Of a stretch of 9,149 bases of DNA, positions 1 through 6,405 are shown one piece after another. This DNA is from Candidatus Sumerlaeota bacterium (GTDB lineage Bacteria; Sumerlaeota; Sumerlaeia; MWCT01), in the NCBI GenBank assembly GCA_026398545.1, contig JAPLSR010000290.1, forward strand, positions 1-9,149, written 5' to 3'. The notes beneath the pieces are model-generated. The model was not told the origin of the DNA and did not search any database. It was given only the letters and a program-made list of their open reading frames with translations. Each line of letters starts with the position of its first letter. Within the stretch, counting starts at the first letter, position 1. A program made the position numbers and the translations under genes.

Positions 1-1
1 A

Positions 2-754
2 TCGTTTGCACTTTTCATTGCGGAGACGCTCCGCGAGATGAAAAACACTGCCAATGAGCTGACCCTTCGCATCGGCGTCTTCGGCCGTGAGCCCTGGTCT
101 GAGAAGATGCGCGAGATGATTCAATCTGCATTCTACATTGATGCCTATGACACTTATGGTCTTTCGGAAGTCATGGGACCGGGTGTGGCAAGTGAGTGCG
201 ACCAGAAAAATGGTCTGCATCTCTTCGAAGACCATTATATCCCGGAAATTATTAATCCAGAAACGGGCGAGCCGTTGCCTCACGGGCAGGAGGGAGAACT
301 GGTTCTCACGACCATCACAAAAGAGGCGGCGCCCATGATTCGCTACCGCACGGGTGATGTAACCAGTATCAACGATGAGCCATGTCACTGCGGACGCACC
401 TTTATAAGGCTTTCCCGCATCAGCAGCCGCACGGATGATGTCTTTGTCATTCATGGTGTGAAAATTCTGCCCGCGCAGATTGAGGCAATCCTTGCCCAGG
501 TGGAACACACGGAGCCTCATTATCAACTGATTATTGAGCGGGAGGGGGGACTGGATGCACTTGAGATACAGGTGGAGATTTCGCCATCCGTCAATATTGA
601 TGAGGTGAAAACGCTGATGAGGATTCAGAATGAGATAAAGCAGAGGGTATTTGATGAGTTCGGCATCCATGTGGAGGTAAAGCTCGTTGAGCCAAAGACA
701 TTTCAGCGGATGGGCGGAAAGACGCGCTGTGTGATTGACCGGAGAGGACATTGA
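2..754 (+). CDS. Phenylacetate-CoA ligase-like adenylate-forming enzyme, C-terminal part (5' truncated)
   Basis: This is the C-terminal 250 residues of a PaaK-type member of the ANL superfamily. These enzymes activate an aryl or acyl acid to its CoA thioester with ATP in the cytoplasm. The frame is open from base 2, where it reads SFALFIAETLREMKN, so the ATG at 38 is an internal methionine and not the start. Visible motifs are FGREPWSEKMR, the YDTYGLSE adenylate-binding segment, RYRTGD (the ribose-binding Asp region), CHCGRT, then the hinge and C-terminal domain with SRTDDVFVIHGVKILPAQIE. Near the end GGKTRCVIDRR carries the likely catalytic lysine. All core C-terminal motifs are intact. The PaaK family is clear, but the substrate is not: arylacetates from amino-acid fermentation are typical in anaerobes. 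No other phenylacetate-pathway gene is in the window. The next gene starts 24 bases downstream on the same strand. Confidence 0.9.
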   Translation, partial: SFALFIAETLREMKNTANELTLRIGVFGREPWSEKMREMIQSAFYIDAYDTYGLSEVMGPGVASECDQKNGLHLFEDHYIPEIINPETGEPLPHGQEGELVLTTITKEAAPMIRYRTGDVTSINDEPCHCGRTFIRLSRISSRTDDVFVIHGVKILPAQIEAILAQVEHTEPHYQLIIEREGGLDALEIQVEISPSVNIDEVKTLMRIQNEIKQRVFDEFGIHVEVKLVEPKTFQRMGGKTRCVIDRRGH

Positions 755-778
755 ATCATCAAATAATCGGGTTGTTGA

Positions 779-2053
779 ATGTGTGTGGAAGATAAGGGGA
801 ATAACAGGCGAAGGGTCTTTGGATGGGCTTTTTTGCTCATCTCCTTAATCTTCTATTATTACCTGCAGGTTTATCTCCCACTTCAAAGGTTACATTCCAA
901 CGATTTCAAACATCTTTACCTCGGGGCGAAACTGCTCAGGGAGGGGCACAATCCTTATGACGCCGAGCGTATGCTTTATGAGGCTAACAGGTTGGGATTT
1001 TCCTCAATTCTTCCGTATGTATATCCCCCCTTTACGGGACTTGTGCTTGAGCCTTTGACATTCCTGCCTTTCCGGGTTGCCGTTCACGCATGGTTCGGGC
1101 TTAATCAGGCGCTCTTCCTTGCCGCGCTGCTTCTGACGTTGAGGTCAATTTATGGGAGACTGTCACCGCGCGATATAACCCTCTGGATTTTTTACTCCGC
1201 CATTTTTTTTCCACTCACGAGGAATTTCACGGCGGGTCAACTGAACGTGGTTCTTCTTCTTTGTTTTGCGCTTGTGTGGCATTTTCACGAGGAGGGGAGG
1301 GCGTGGGCGGTCGGTGCGGTGAGCGCCTTTGCGGCGCTTTTCAAACTCTCGCCTGTAATCCTCCTTTTGTATTTTTTCTGGAAAAGGCAGTGGAGAAATG
1401 GATTATGGAGCGTTGTTTTTTGCCTGTTACTTTTAATGGTTGCGGTTCTTTTTGCAGGTTGGGATGTCCATAAGGCGTTTTTGCCGGTTGTCGGGCAGAT
1501 GTCCTATGGGCATTCCACATGGGAGCAATTGGGGCAGGATTTTTACCGTGACCCATTCAATCAGTCGTTGAATTCCTTTTTTCACCATATCATGACGGAA
1601 AATCCTTATACAAATCCATGGGTGAGGGCGACCCCTGCAGTTGCAAATGCCATCACCATGTTTGTTTCCATCCTCCTTGTGGCTGTTGTCCTGTTTGCCA
1701 CATATCCGAGGGAGGGGAGGCGGCGCAGTCCCTTGAGGGAAGAAAGGGATTATGCGCTTTTTATCATGCTTTACCTTTTCCTGCCCAGTTTGTGCTGGGA
1801 CCATTATCTTGTGCAGGCATTGTGGCCGATTATATTGCTCTCTTATCTCACGTGGCGGACAGGAGCGCTCAGGAGTTCAGCCTTAGCGGCGGCAATTATT
1901 CTTGCAATTCCATTCAACTTCACCGGAGATTTCCTCCGTTATGGCGTTGGCATTCTCCTCATGTCATTAAAGCTCTGGGGTGCGCTGATTGTCTTTCTTT
2001 TGCTACTTTTCGCCGGCGGGATTAAACCGGACGGGAAGGAGGCGCAGGGATGA
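779..2053 (+). CDS. GT87 (DUF2029) family polyprenol-phosphate-dependent membrane glycosyltransferase
   Basis: A 424-residue polytopic inner-membrane protein with about ten hydrophobic segments. It matches the GT87/DUF2029 family, whose characterised members (such as mycobacterial PimE) transfer mannose from polyprenyl-phosphate-mannose on the periplasmic face. Evidence is the set of family signatures in order: a first membrane segment (about 13-35); NDFKHLYLGAKLL with the candidate catalytic Asp42; GHNPYD (57-61); YVYPPFTGL (80-88) before EPLTFLP; GQLNVVLLL (153-161); FKLSPVILLLYF (188-199); NQSLNSFF (261-268); and CWDHYLV (339-345), which resembles the SWxH segment of this family. ATG 779 is the first in-frame start because a TGA directly precedes it. 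The upstream bases lack a good Shine-Dalgarno, so translation may rely on coupling to the preceding gene. The stop overlaps the lpxK start by four bases. Sugar and acceptor are unknown; proximity to lpxK suggests a lipid or envelope glycan. Confidence 0.87.
   Translation: MCVEDKGNNRRRVFGWAFLLISLIFYYYLQVYLPLQRLHSNDFKHLYLGAKLLREGHNPYDAERMLYEANRLGFSSILPYVYPPFTGLVLEPLTFLPFRVAVHAWFGLNQALFLAALLLTLRSIYGRLSPRDITLWIFYSAIFFPLTRNFTAGQLNVVLLLCFALVWHFHEEGRAWAVGAVSAFAALFKLSPVILLLYFFWKRQWRNGLWSVVFCLLLLMVAVLFAGWDVHKAFLPVVGQMSYGHSTWEQLGQDFYRDPFNQSLNSFFHHIMTENPYTNPWVRATPAVANAITMFVSILLVAVVLFATYPREGRRRSPLREERDYALFIMLYLFLPSLCWDHYLVQALWPIILLSYLTWRTGALRSSALAAAIILAIPFNFTGDFLRYGVGILLMSLKLWGALIVFLLLLFAGGIKPDGKEAQG
2036..2042 (+). 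promoter_or_regulatory. Shine-Dalgarno site for lpxK
   Basis: AAGGAGG lies 7 bases before ATG 2050, inside the 3' end of the glycosyltransferase gene. It is the strongest ribosome-binding site in the left operon. It fixes the lpxK start and shows lpxK can initiate independently of simple stop-start coupling. Confidence 0.75.
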
Positions 2054-3156
2054 GTGTGGTGGATATCGTTAATGGAAAACCTCCTGAAGGGGTGGAGGAG
2101 ATGCTTATCACTGCATTTCTTTCCGCCGCAAGACCTGTTTATTATTCCCTCCTTTGTCTCCACAGGGGGCTTTATTCAAGGGGGTTGAAGAAGGTCAGAA
2201 GGCTTCCGTGCCGTGTAGTCTGCATCGGGAATCTCACGCTTGGCGGGAGCGGGAAAACGCCTGTGACTCTCATGTCGGCACGTTTAGTAAGGGAAACAGG
2301 GAGGCGTCTGGTCATCCTGTCGCGTGGTTATAAACGCATACAAAAAAAAGGGGACGTGGTTATTGTAAGCGATGGTGTGAAGTTGCTTGCGACTCCTGCT
2401 GAGGCGGGAGATGAGCCCTTCCTCCTTGCCCGCTCGCTCCCCGGCGTGCCTGTGGTTGTGAGCGCTGACCGATTTGCGGGCGGATGTGCGGCAATGGAGC
2501 GCTTTACGCCGGATGTGATTTTGCTTGACGATGGATTTCAGCACTGGGGTCTGGCGCGCGACTGCGACATTGTCTGTCTTGACGCAACACATCCCCTCAA
2601 AGACCTCCGCTTATTCCCCCGTGGGACGCTTCGTGAGCTCACCTCCTCGCTCAGACGCGCCCAGGCTGTGATTTTTACACGCACCGAGAGCGCCACAGAC
2701 CTTAATGAGCAGGAGCGGTTTGTGCGAGCCGTTAATCCGCATATCCCGTTGTTTCGCCTACGCTATGCGCTGGATGCGTGTCTGCCTCTTTCGTCTGAGG
2801 AGACACATCCCCTTTCACCAGAGGAATTAATGGGAAAGAAGGTTTTTCTTTTCTGCGGGATTGCGAGGCCGGAGACGTTTTTCAAACTTGCGACTCAGGT
2901 TGCGCCACGCATTGAGGGGAAACTTGCCATGCCTGACCATATCCGTTATGATAAGGAGCATATCCGTGAGCTGCGCCAGGCATTCAGCCGTACAAATGCA
3001 GATGTCCTTCTGACCACAGAGAAGGATGCGGTGAAACTGATAACGGCTGGTGTGCCCCGAATGCCGGTCCATTATTTCCGCCTGAAGACTGTCCTTGAAG
3101 GCGAGCATGCCGCGCAGGAATTCATTCAAATTCTTCTTGAGGCGAAGAAGGCATGA
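2050..3156 (+). CDS. lpxK: Tetraacyldisaccharide 4'-kinase LpxK (lipid A biosynthesis)
   Basis: A 368-residue kinase that phosphorylates the 4' position of the lipid A tetraacyldisaccharide precursor using ATP at the cytoplasmic face of the inner membrane. The N-terminus (VVDIVNGKPP...) matches the usual LpxK opening, followed by a hydrophobic membrane-contact helix (about 20-40). The P-loop is GNLTLGGSGKTP (60-71). Other LpxK signatures are SRGYKR (91-96), AGDEPFLLA (119-127), LLDDGFQH (158-165), PRGTLRE (190-196), FCGIARPETFF (268-278), PDHIRYD (295-301) and LTTEKDAVKL (321-330). No key motif is missing. At 368 residues it is slightly longer than the roughly 315-345 common in the family. 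ATG 2050 is supported by AAGGAGG seven bases upstream. It overlaps both neighbours by four bases (ATGA). Its presence is the best evidence that the host makes lipid A. No other lpx gene is in the window. Confidence 0.95.
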   Translation: MSVVDIVNGKPPEGVEEMLITAFLSAARPVYYSLLCLHRGLYSRGLKKVRRLPCRVVCIGNLTLGGSGKTPVTLMSARLVRETGRRLVILSRGYKRIQKKGDVVIVSDGVKLLATPAEAGDEPFLLARSLPGVPVVVSADRFAGGCAAMERFTPDVILLDDGFQHWGLARDCDIVCLDATHPLKDLRLFPRGTLRELTSSLRRAQAVIFTRTESATDLNEQERFVRAVNPHIPLFRLRYALDACLPLSSEETHPLSPEELMGKKVFLFCGIARPETFFKLATQVAPRIEGKLAMPDHIRYDKEHIRELRQAFSRTNADVLLTTEKDAVKLITAGVPRMPVHYFRLKTVLEGEHAAQEFIQILLEAKKA

Positions 3157-4367
3157 GTGGAGCGAGGGAAGAAGTTGGGAGTCCGGAAGGACTCTGGGTG
3201 AATCTCACCCGTGAGCGGGCGCGTTCAGGGCGGTGTGTCCTTTGCGGGAAATGCGCATCAGAGTGTTCTTCGTTTCGCCTGCTTGGGAATGAGATTTATT
3301 CCCCGCGCGGGAGGATGGCGCTGATTGAAAAATTTCTCGATGGCAGTCTCAAACCGGGGAAGAAATTTTATTCATCGATTATGAACTGTCTTCTCTGCGG
3401 GGCATGTGAAAAGAATTGTCCATCGCGGGTGCGGCCGCGTCTTGCCGTATTGCTTGTGAGGAATGCCCCCCTCTTTGAGCCCCACTTTCAGAGGCACCGC
3501 CAATGCCTCACGATGGAGATGAAAGATGGATATCCCGCTCTCCTTTTTGAAAAAATGGGGCTGAAAGTGCCGGCTGAGAAAATTCCCACGGCTCAAATGC
3601 GTGGAGAGCCTTGCACTATCCCTTCCGACTCACATCATGTGTTTTACTTTCCAGGTTGCATGGATGACATTTTCTTTAAAGATTCATGCAGGGCGGCAGA
3701 GTTGTTGGTTAGAAAGTTGGGATATGAATTTTGCCTGCCATCCGGGGTTGTATGCTGTGGGGCGTTGCATCTTTTCACCGGCATGTTGGGTGGGGCACAG
3801 CGTATCGCCATGAATAATATCAGTGCATTAAACGCCAGCCGGAACGCCCCTATCCTTTGCGACTGTGCAACATGCGCCGCCACACTTCGCCTTTATCCTG
3901 AGCTCTTTCCGGCAGGCTCTGAGGAAGAAGGGCTTGCGCGAAAATTCGCTGAAAGGGTATTTGTCCTCACCGACTGGCTGGATAAGGCACATCTGCACAG
4001 TGGCATGTTCCGCTCGCTCAATGGACTCAGCGTGGCGTATGATGAGCCATGCACCCTGCGCTATGACATGTGTGCCACATCCGCCCCCCGTCGCATCCTA
4101 TCCTTCCTGCAGGGTATCAACCTTGTGAAATTTCCTCAGGATGACTGCTCTGCCGGACTGCCCTTATTATTTGACGCCGGCGAAGAGAGTGCGGCGGCGA
4201 TGATTCAACGGAACAAGGCGGATTTCCTGAAGAACAACCCCGTGGATATTCTGGTTACAGAGGATTCCTTCAGCCGGATGTGGTGGCAGACAAATCTTGC
4301 GGGGGAGGGTCGAGGTAAAATTCAGGTGATGGCGCTTTCCGAACTGCTCGCGCAATATCTAACTTAA
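3153..4367 (+). CDS. GlcF/GlpC-like iron-sulfur protein with degenerate second CCG domain
   Basis: A 404-residue soluble electron-transfer protein related to GlcF (glycolate oxidase Fe-S subunit), GlpC and LutA. Two classical 4Fe-4S motifs are present: C28-C31-C34-C38 and C79-C82-C85-C89, with GNEIYSPRGRMALIE between them as in GlcF. The first CCG (DUF224) domain is complete: C169 in YFPGCMDD, C201-C202-G203, and C238xxC241 in CDCATC. The second is eroded. C300 (DEPC) is kept, but the expected CCG reads CSAG at 332-335 and the terminal CxxC is replaced by EDSFSRM (370-376). Partners in this family are usually FAD-linked 2-hydroxyacid or glycerol-3-phosphate dehydrogenases, or heterodisulfide reductase-like subunits; none is in the window. 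It starts inside the lpxK stop (ATGA overlap) and ends the left operon. The superfamily is certain, but the donor and acceptor are unknown. It could be the electron-transfer half of a split oxidase whose flavoprotein is elsewhere. Confidence 0.85.
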   Translation: MSGAREEVGSPEGLWVNLTRERARSGRCVLCGKCASECSSFRLLGNEIYSPRGRMALIEKFLDGSLKPGKKFYSSIMNCLLCGACEKNCPSRVRPRLAVLLVRNAPLFEPHFQRHRQCLTMEMKDGYPALLFEKMGLKVPAEKIPTAQMRGEPCTIPSDSHHVFYFPGCMDDIFFKDSCRAAELLVRKLGYEFCLPSGVVCCGALHLFTGMLGGAQRIAMNNISALNASRNAPILCDCATCAATLRLYPELFPAGSEEEGLARKFAERVFVLTDWLDKAHLHSGMFRSLNGLSVAYDEPCTLRYDMCATSAPRRILSFLQGINLVKFPQDDCSAGLPLLFDAGEESAAAMIQRNKADFLKNNPVDILVTEDSFSRMWWQTNLAGEGRGKIQVMALSELLAQYLT

Positions 4368-4403
4368 AGACAAATTGTGAGACAGTGGCTGGCAGTGTTT
4401 CCG

Positions 4404-5291
4404 TCAGAAGAATCCTTCCTCTTCCCAGACTTTTTCCTGTTCCTTTTTCTGCCTGCGTTTTTTCAAATAAGCGAGGAGAAAAATGATTGTCAGGACAAAC
4501 CACAGGACGGTGCCTGACGTGAGAATATAAATTACATTCCAGAACCGCCCGCCAAGGTATTTTTTCCATTGCTCCTCAAGACTTTTCAGGATGAGGGGGT
4601 CCTGCAATTGGATTATGAGTTTGCTTGACTCTGACGGGTCTGAGAGCCGCCTGAGGAAGGTGGGGAGGTTACCACCGAAAAAACGTCCCATGAGAAAGGA
4701 TGTCATGGAATAGCTCTGCAGATAGGCGAGGCTCATGGCGGATTGTTCTTCAGGGAAGGAGGACTCGAGCCGGGAGAAGGGAATTGTGTTTCCGAAGAGG
4801 TGTGTTATCGCAAGCTGCACGGATTGACTGAATGACCATTCACCCGCAAGGTGCATTGCCAGACCCTCATCCAGCCAGCGGGGCGGTGATGCGGAAACCT
4901 GTTGTCCGATGAAGACATGGGCATATTCATGTATTATGACGCGAAATGCCTCATCGGGATTGAGGGAGCGGAATCGTTCACCATTGATAAAGATTGCGCT
5001 CCGGGCGGGTGATGCCGCAGCAATGATGTGCTCAGGTCTCATGCCCGCCCTTTTGAGAAACTCCTTTTCCGTGGGGCAATAAATGAGCGTTGTGGTGAAG
5101 GATGTGAACGGCGCACCGCCATAGCGCTCCACCACAGTCTTCGCTTTTTCCGCCGTTTCAAGGAGGAATGGGGAAAGCGCCGCCTGCTCCGGCGGAATGT
5201 CCATATTGAATGTTCTTGATTCAAAGCCGCATGCCCATGAGCAAAGCAGCAGGATGAGTCCGAGAAATGTGAGCGTTTTGTTGAATATCAT
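4404..5291 (-). CDS. Membrane-anchored gluzincin metallopeptidase (peptidase MA-like)
   Basis: A 295-residue zinc-peptidase-like protein. Residues 1-20 form a signal peptide (basic start, then FLGLILLLCSWA). Cys21 follows it, but the preceding SWA is a poor lipobox, so lipoprotein status is doubtful. The catalytic core is HEYAHVFIG (121-129), with the two zinc-ligand histidines and the catalytic Glu. About 14 residues later RWLDEGLAMHLAG (138-150) carries the third ligand Glu142, the WLxEGxA form typical of peptidase MA-like (gluzincin) domains. AYLQSYSMTSFL (189-200) is also typical of that group. A C-terminal membrane helix (about 254-275) is followed by a charged tail, KKRRQKKEQEK and then WEEEGFF, predicted to be cytoplasmic. 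The active domain would therefore sit in the periplasm. The start is ATG with AGAAGG just upstream, at a slightly short distance. It is last in the minus-strand unit, 40 bases after moxR. Substrate unknown. Confidence 0.82.
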   Translation of the reverse strand: MIFNKTLTFLGLILLLCSWACGFESRTFNMDIPPEQAALSPFLLETAEKAKTVVERYGGAPFTSFTTTLIYCPTEKEFLKRAGMRPEHIIAAASPARSAIFINGERFRSLNPDEAFRVIIHEYAHVFIGQQVSASPPRWLDEGLAMHLAGEWSFSQSVQLAITHLFGNTIPFSRLESSFPEEQSAMSLAYLQSYSMTSFLMGRFFGGNLPTFLRRLSDPSESSKLIIQLQDPLILKSLEEQWKKYLGGRFWNVIYILTSGTVLWFVLTIIFLLAYLKKRRQKKEQEKVWEEEGFF

Positions 5292-5331
5292 GTGCCTTCT
5301 ATGCGAGTCACGCCTTTTTTAGTTTACGGAC

Positions 5332-6363
5332 TCAGGTCATTTTTTTTGCCGGATAATCCTTCTCATCCGGTTCAGGAACTTCTTCCAGAAGTCTCGTAAT
5401 GATGGATTCCACGGAGACGCCTTCCGCATCAGCGTTGAAGTTTGTGATGAGTCTGTGGCGCAGGACTGATGGCGCCACTGAGCGCGCATCTCTCGTGGAC
5501 ACATTCACTCGACCGCCAAGCAGCGCCTTTGCCTTTGCGCCGAGGATGAGGTATTGAGCCGCCCGCGGACCGCACCCCCAGCTTACCCAGTTTTTGATGA
5601 AGTCCGGCGACTCCGATGCTTTGGGTCTCGTGGCGCGGGCAAGGCGCGTGGCATACATGATTACATGAGGCGAGACGGGAATCTTCCGTACCAGCCGCTG
5701 AAGTTCAAGGATTGTGGAGGAATCCATGATTTTTGAAGGCACTGCCGGTTCCTCATATGTTGTCCTGCCGACAATATTCATCTCCTCCGCCTCACTGGGA
5801 TAATCAATCATGATGTTGAACATGAAGCGGTCAAGTTGCGCCTCGGGGAGGGGGTAGGTTCCCTCCTGTTCTATGGGGTTTTGTGTGGCAAGGACGAAAA
5901 ATGGGAGTGAGAGGTCATAAGTCACACCGCCCACCGTGACGCGATATTCCTGCATGGCTTCAAGGAGGGCAGATTGTGTTTTGGGCGGTGTGCGGTTGAT
6001 TTCATCGGCGAGGAGGAGATTTGTGAAGACTGGTCCCTTGATGAACTTGAAAGAGCGGACGCGCGTCTCGGCATCCTCCTCCAGCACATCGGTGCCGATG
6101 ATGTCGGATGGCATGAGGTCGGGTGTGAACTGGATGCGGTTGAAATGCAGGTCAAGAATCTGAGAAAGGGTGCGCACGAGGAGTGTTTTGGCGAGCCCCG
6201 GCACGCCCACAATCAGGCAGTGCGCACGGCAGAACAGGGCAATCAGGAGTTCCTCAATGACGGCGTCCTGTCCGATTATCACTCTGTGAATCTCCCTCAG
6301 GAGGGCATCATAGGTTTCGCGAAATCGGGAGACCATTTCGATTTCAGACTCTTCAACGGGCAT
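5332..6363 (-). CDS. MoxR family AAA+ ATPase
   Basis: A 343-residue AAA+ ATPase of the MoxR group. These cytoplasmic ring ATPases act as chaperones in the maturation of enzyme complexes or in envelope stress, typically with vWA-domain partners. Motifs, numbered from ATG 6363: IIGQDAVIEELLIAL (29-43); Walker A GVPGLAKT (53-60); FTPDLMPSDIIG (79-90); Walker B LLLADEINR (116-124) with PPKTQSALLEAMQE; sensor 1 FVLATQNPIEQEGTYPLPEAQLDRF (156-180) with Asn162 and the likely arginine finger Arg179; and sensor 2 GPRA (265-268) followed by the lid helices. The frame extends to a TTG at 6381, but the ATG at 6363 is the better start: GGAG lies 9 bases upstream within GGAGAAAAGGTT, and the shorter N-terminus fits the family. 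All catalytic residues are intact. It lies 42 bases after the upstream TPR membrane protein and 40 before the peptidase. No DUF58 or vWA gene is adjacent, which is less usual for a MoxR. Confidence 0.94.
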   Translation of the reverse strand: MPVEESEIEMVSRFRETYDALLREIHRVIIGQDAVIEELLIALFCRAHCLIVGVPGLAKTLLVRTLSQILDLHFNRIQFTPDLMPSDIIGTDVLEEDAETRVRSFKFIKGPVFTNLLLADEINRTPPKTQSALLEAMQEYRVTVGGVTYDLSLPFFVLATQNPIEQEGTYPLPEAQLDRFMFNIMIDYPSEAEEMNIVGRTTYEEPAVPSKIMDSSTILELQRLVRKIPVSPHVIMYATRLARATRPKASESPDFIKNWVSWGCGPRAAQYLILGAKAKALLGGRVNVSTRDARSVAPSVLRHRLITNFNADAEGVSVESIITRLLEEVPEPDEKDYPAKKMT

Positions 6364-6365
6364 AA

Positions 6366-6375
6366 CCTTTTCTCC
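6366..6375 (-). promoter_or_regulatory. Shine-Dalgarno site deciding the moxR start
   Basis: On the minus strand GGAGAAAAGG lies just before ATG 6363. The GGAG core is at 6372-6375, 8 bases from the ATG. It falls inside the extension that a TTG start at 6381 would add, so it argues for initiation at 6363. Confidence 0.65.
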
Positions 6376-6405
6376 ATGCAATGTAATCGTTCATGTTTTG
6401 CTTTC

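Noticed and set aside
17..20. Cys21 of the peptidase as a lipoprotein acylation site
   Set aside because: The preceding residues Ser-Trp-Ala do not fit a normal lipobox. These positions are residues in the protein encoded at 4404-5291, and the site is kept only as a weak possibility.
38..40. ATG 38 as the start of the ligase gene
   Set aside because: The frame stays open to base 2 and the upstream residues fit a PaaK helix, so the gene begins before the window.
4405..4418. GAAG/CTTC inverted repeat as terminator at the operon junction
   Set aside because: The stem is only four base pairs with no following T run, and it lies inside the peptidase coding sequence.
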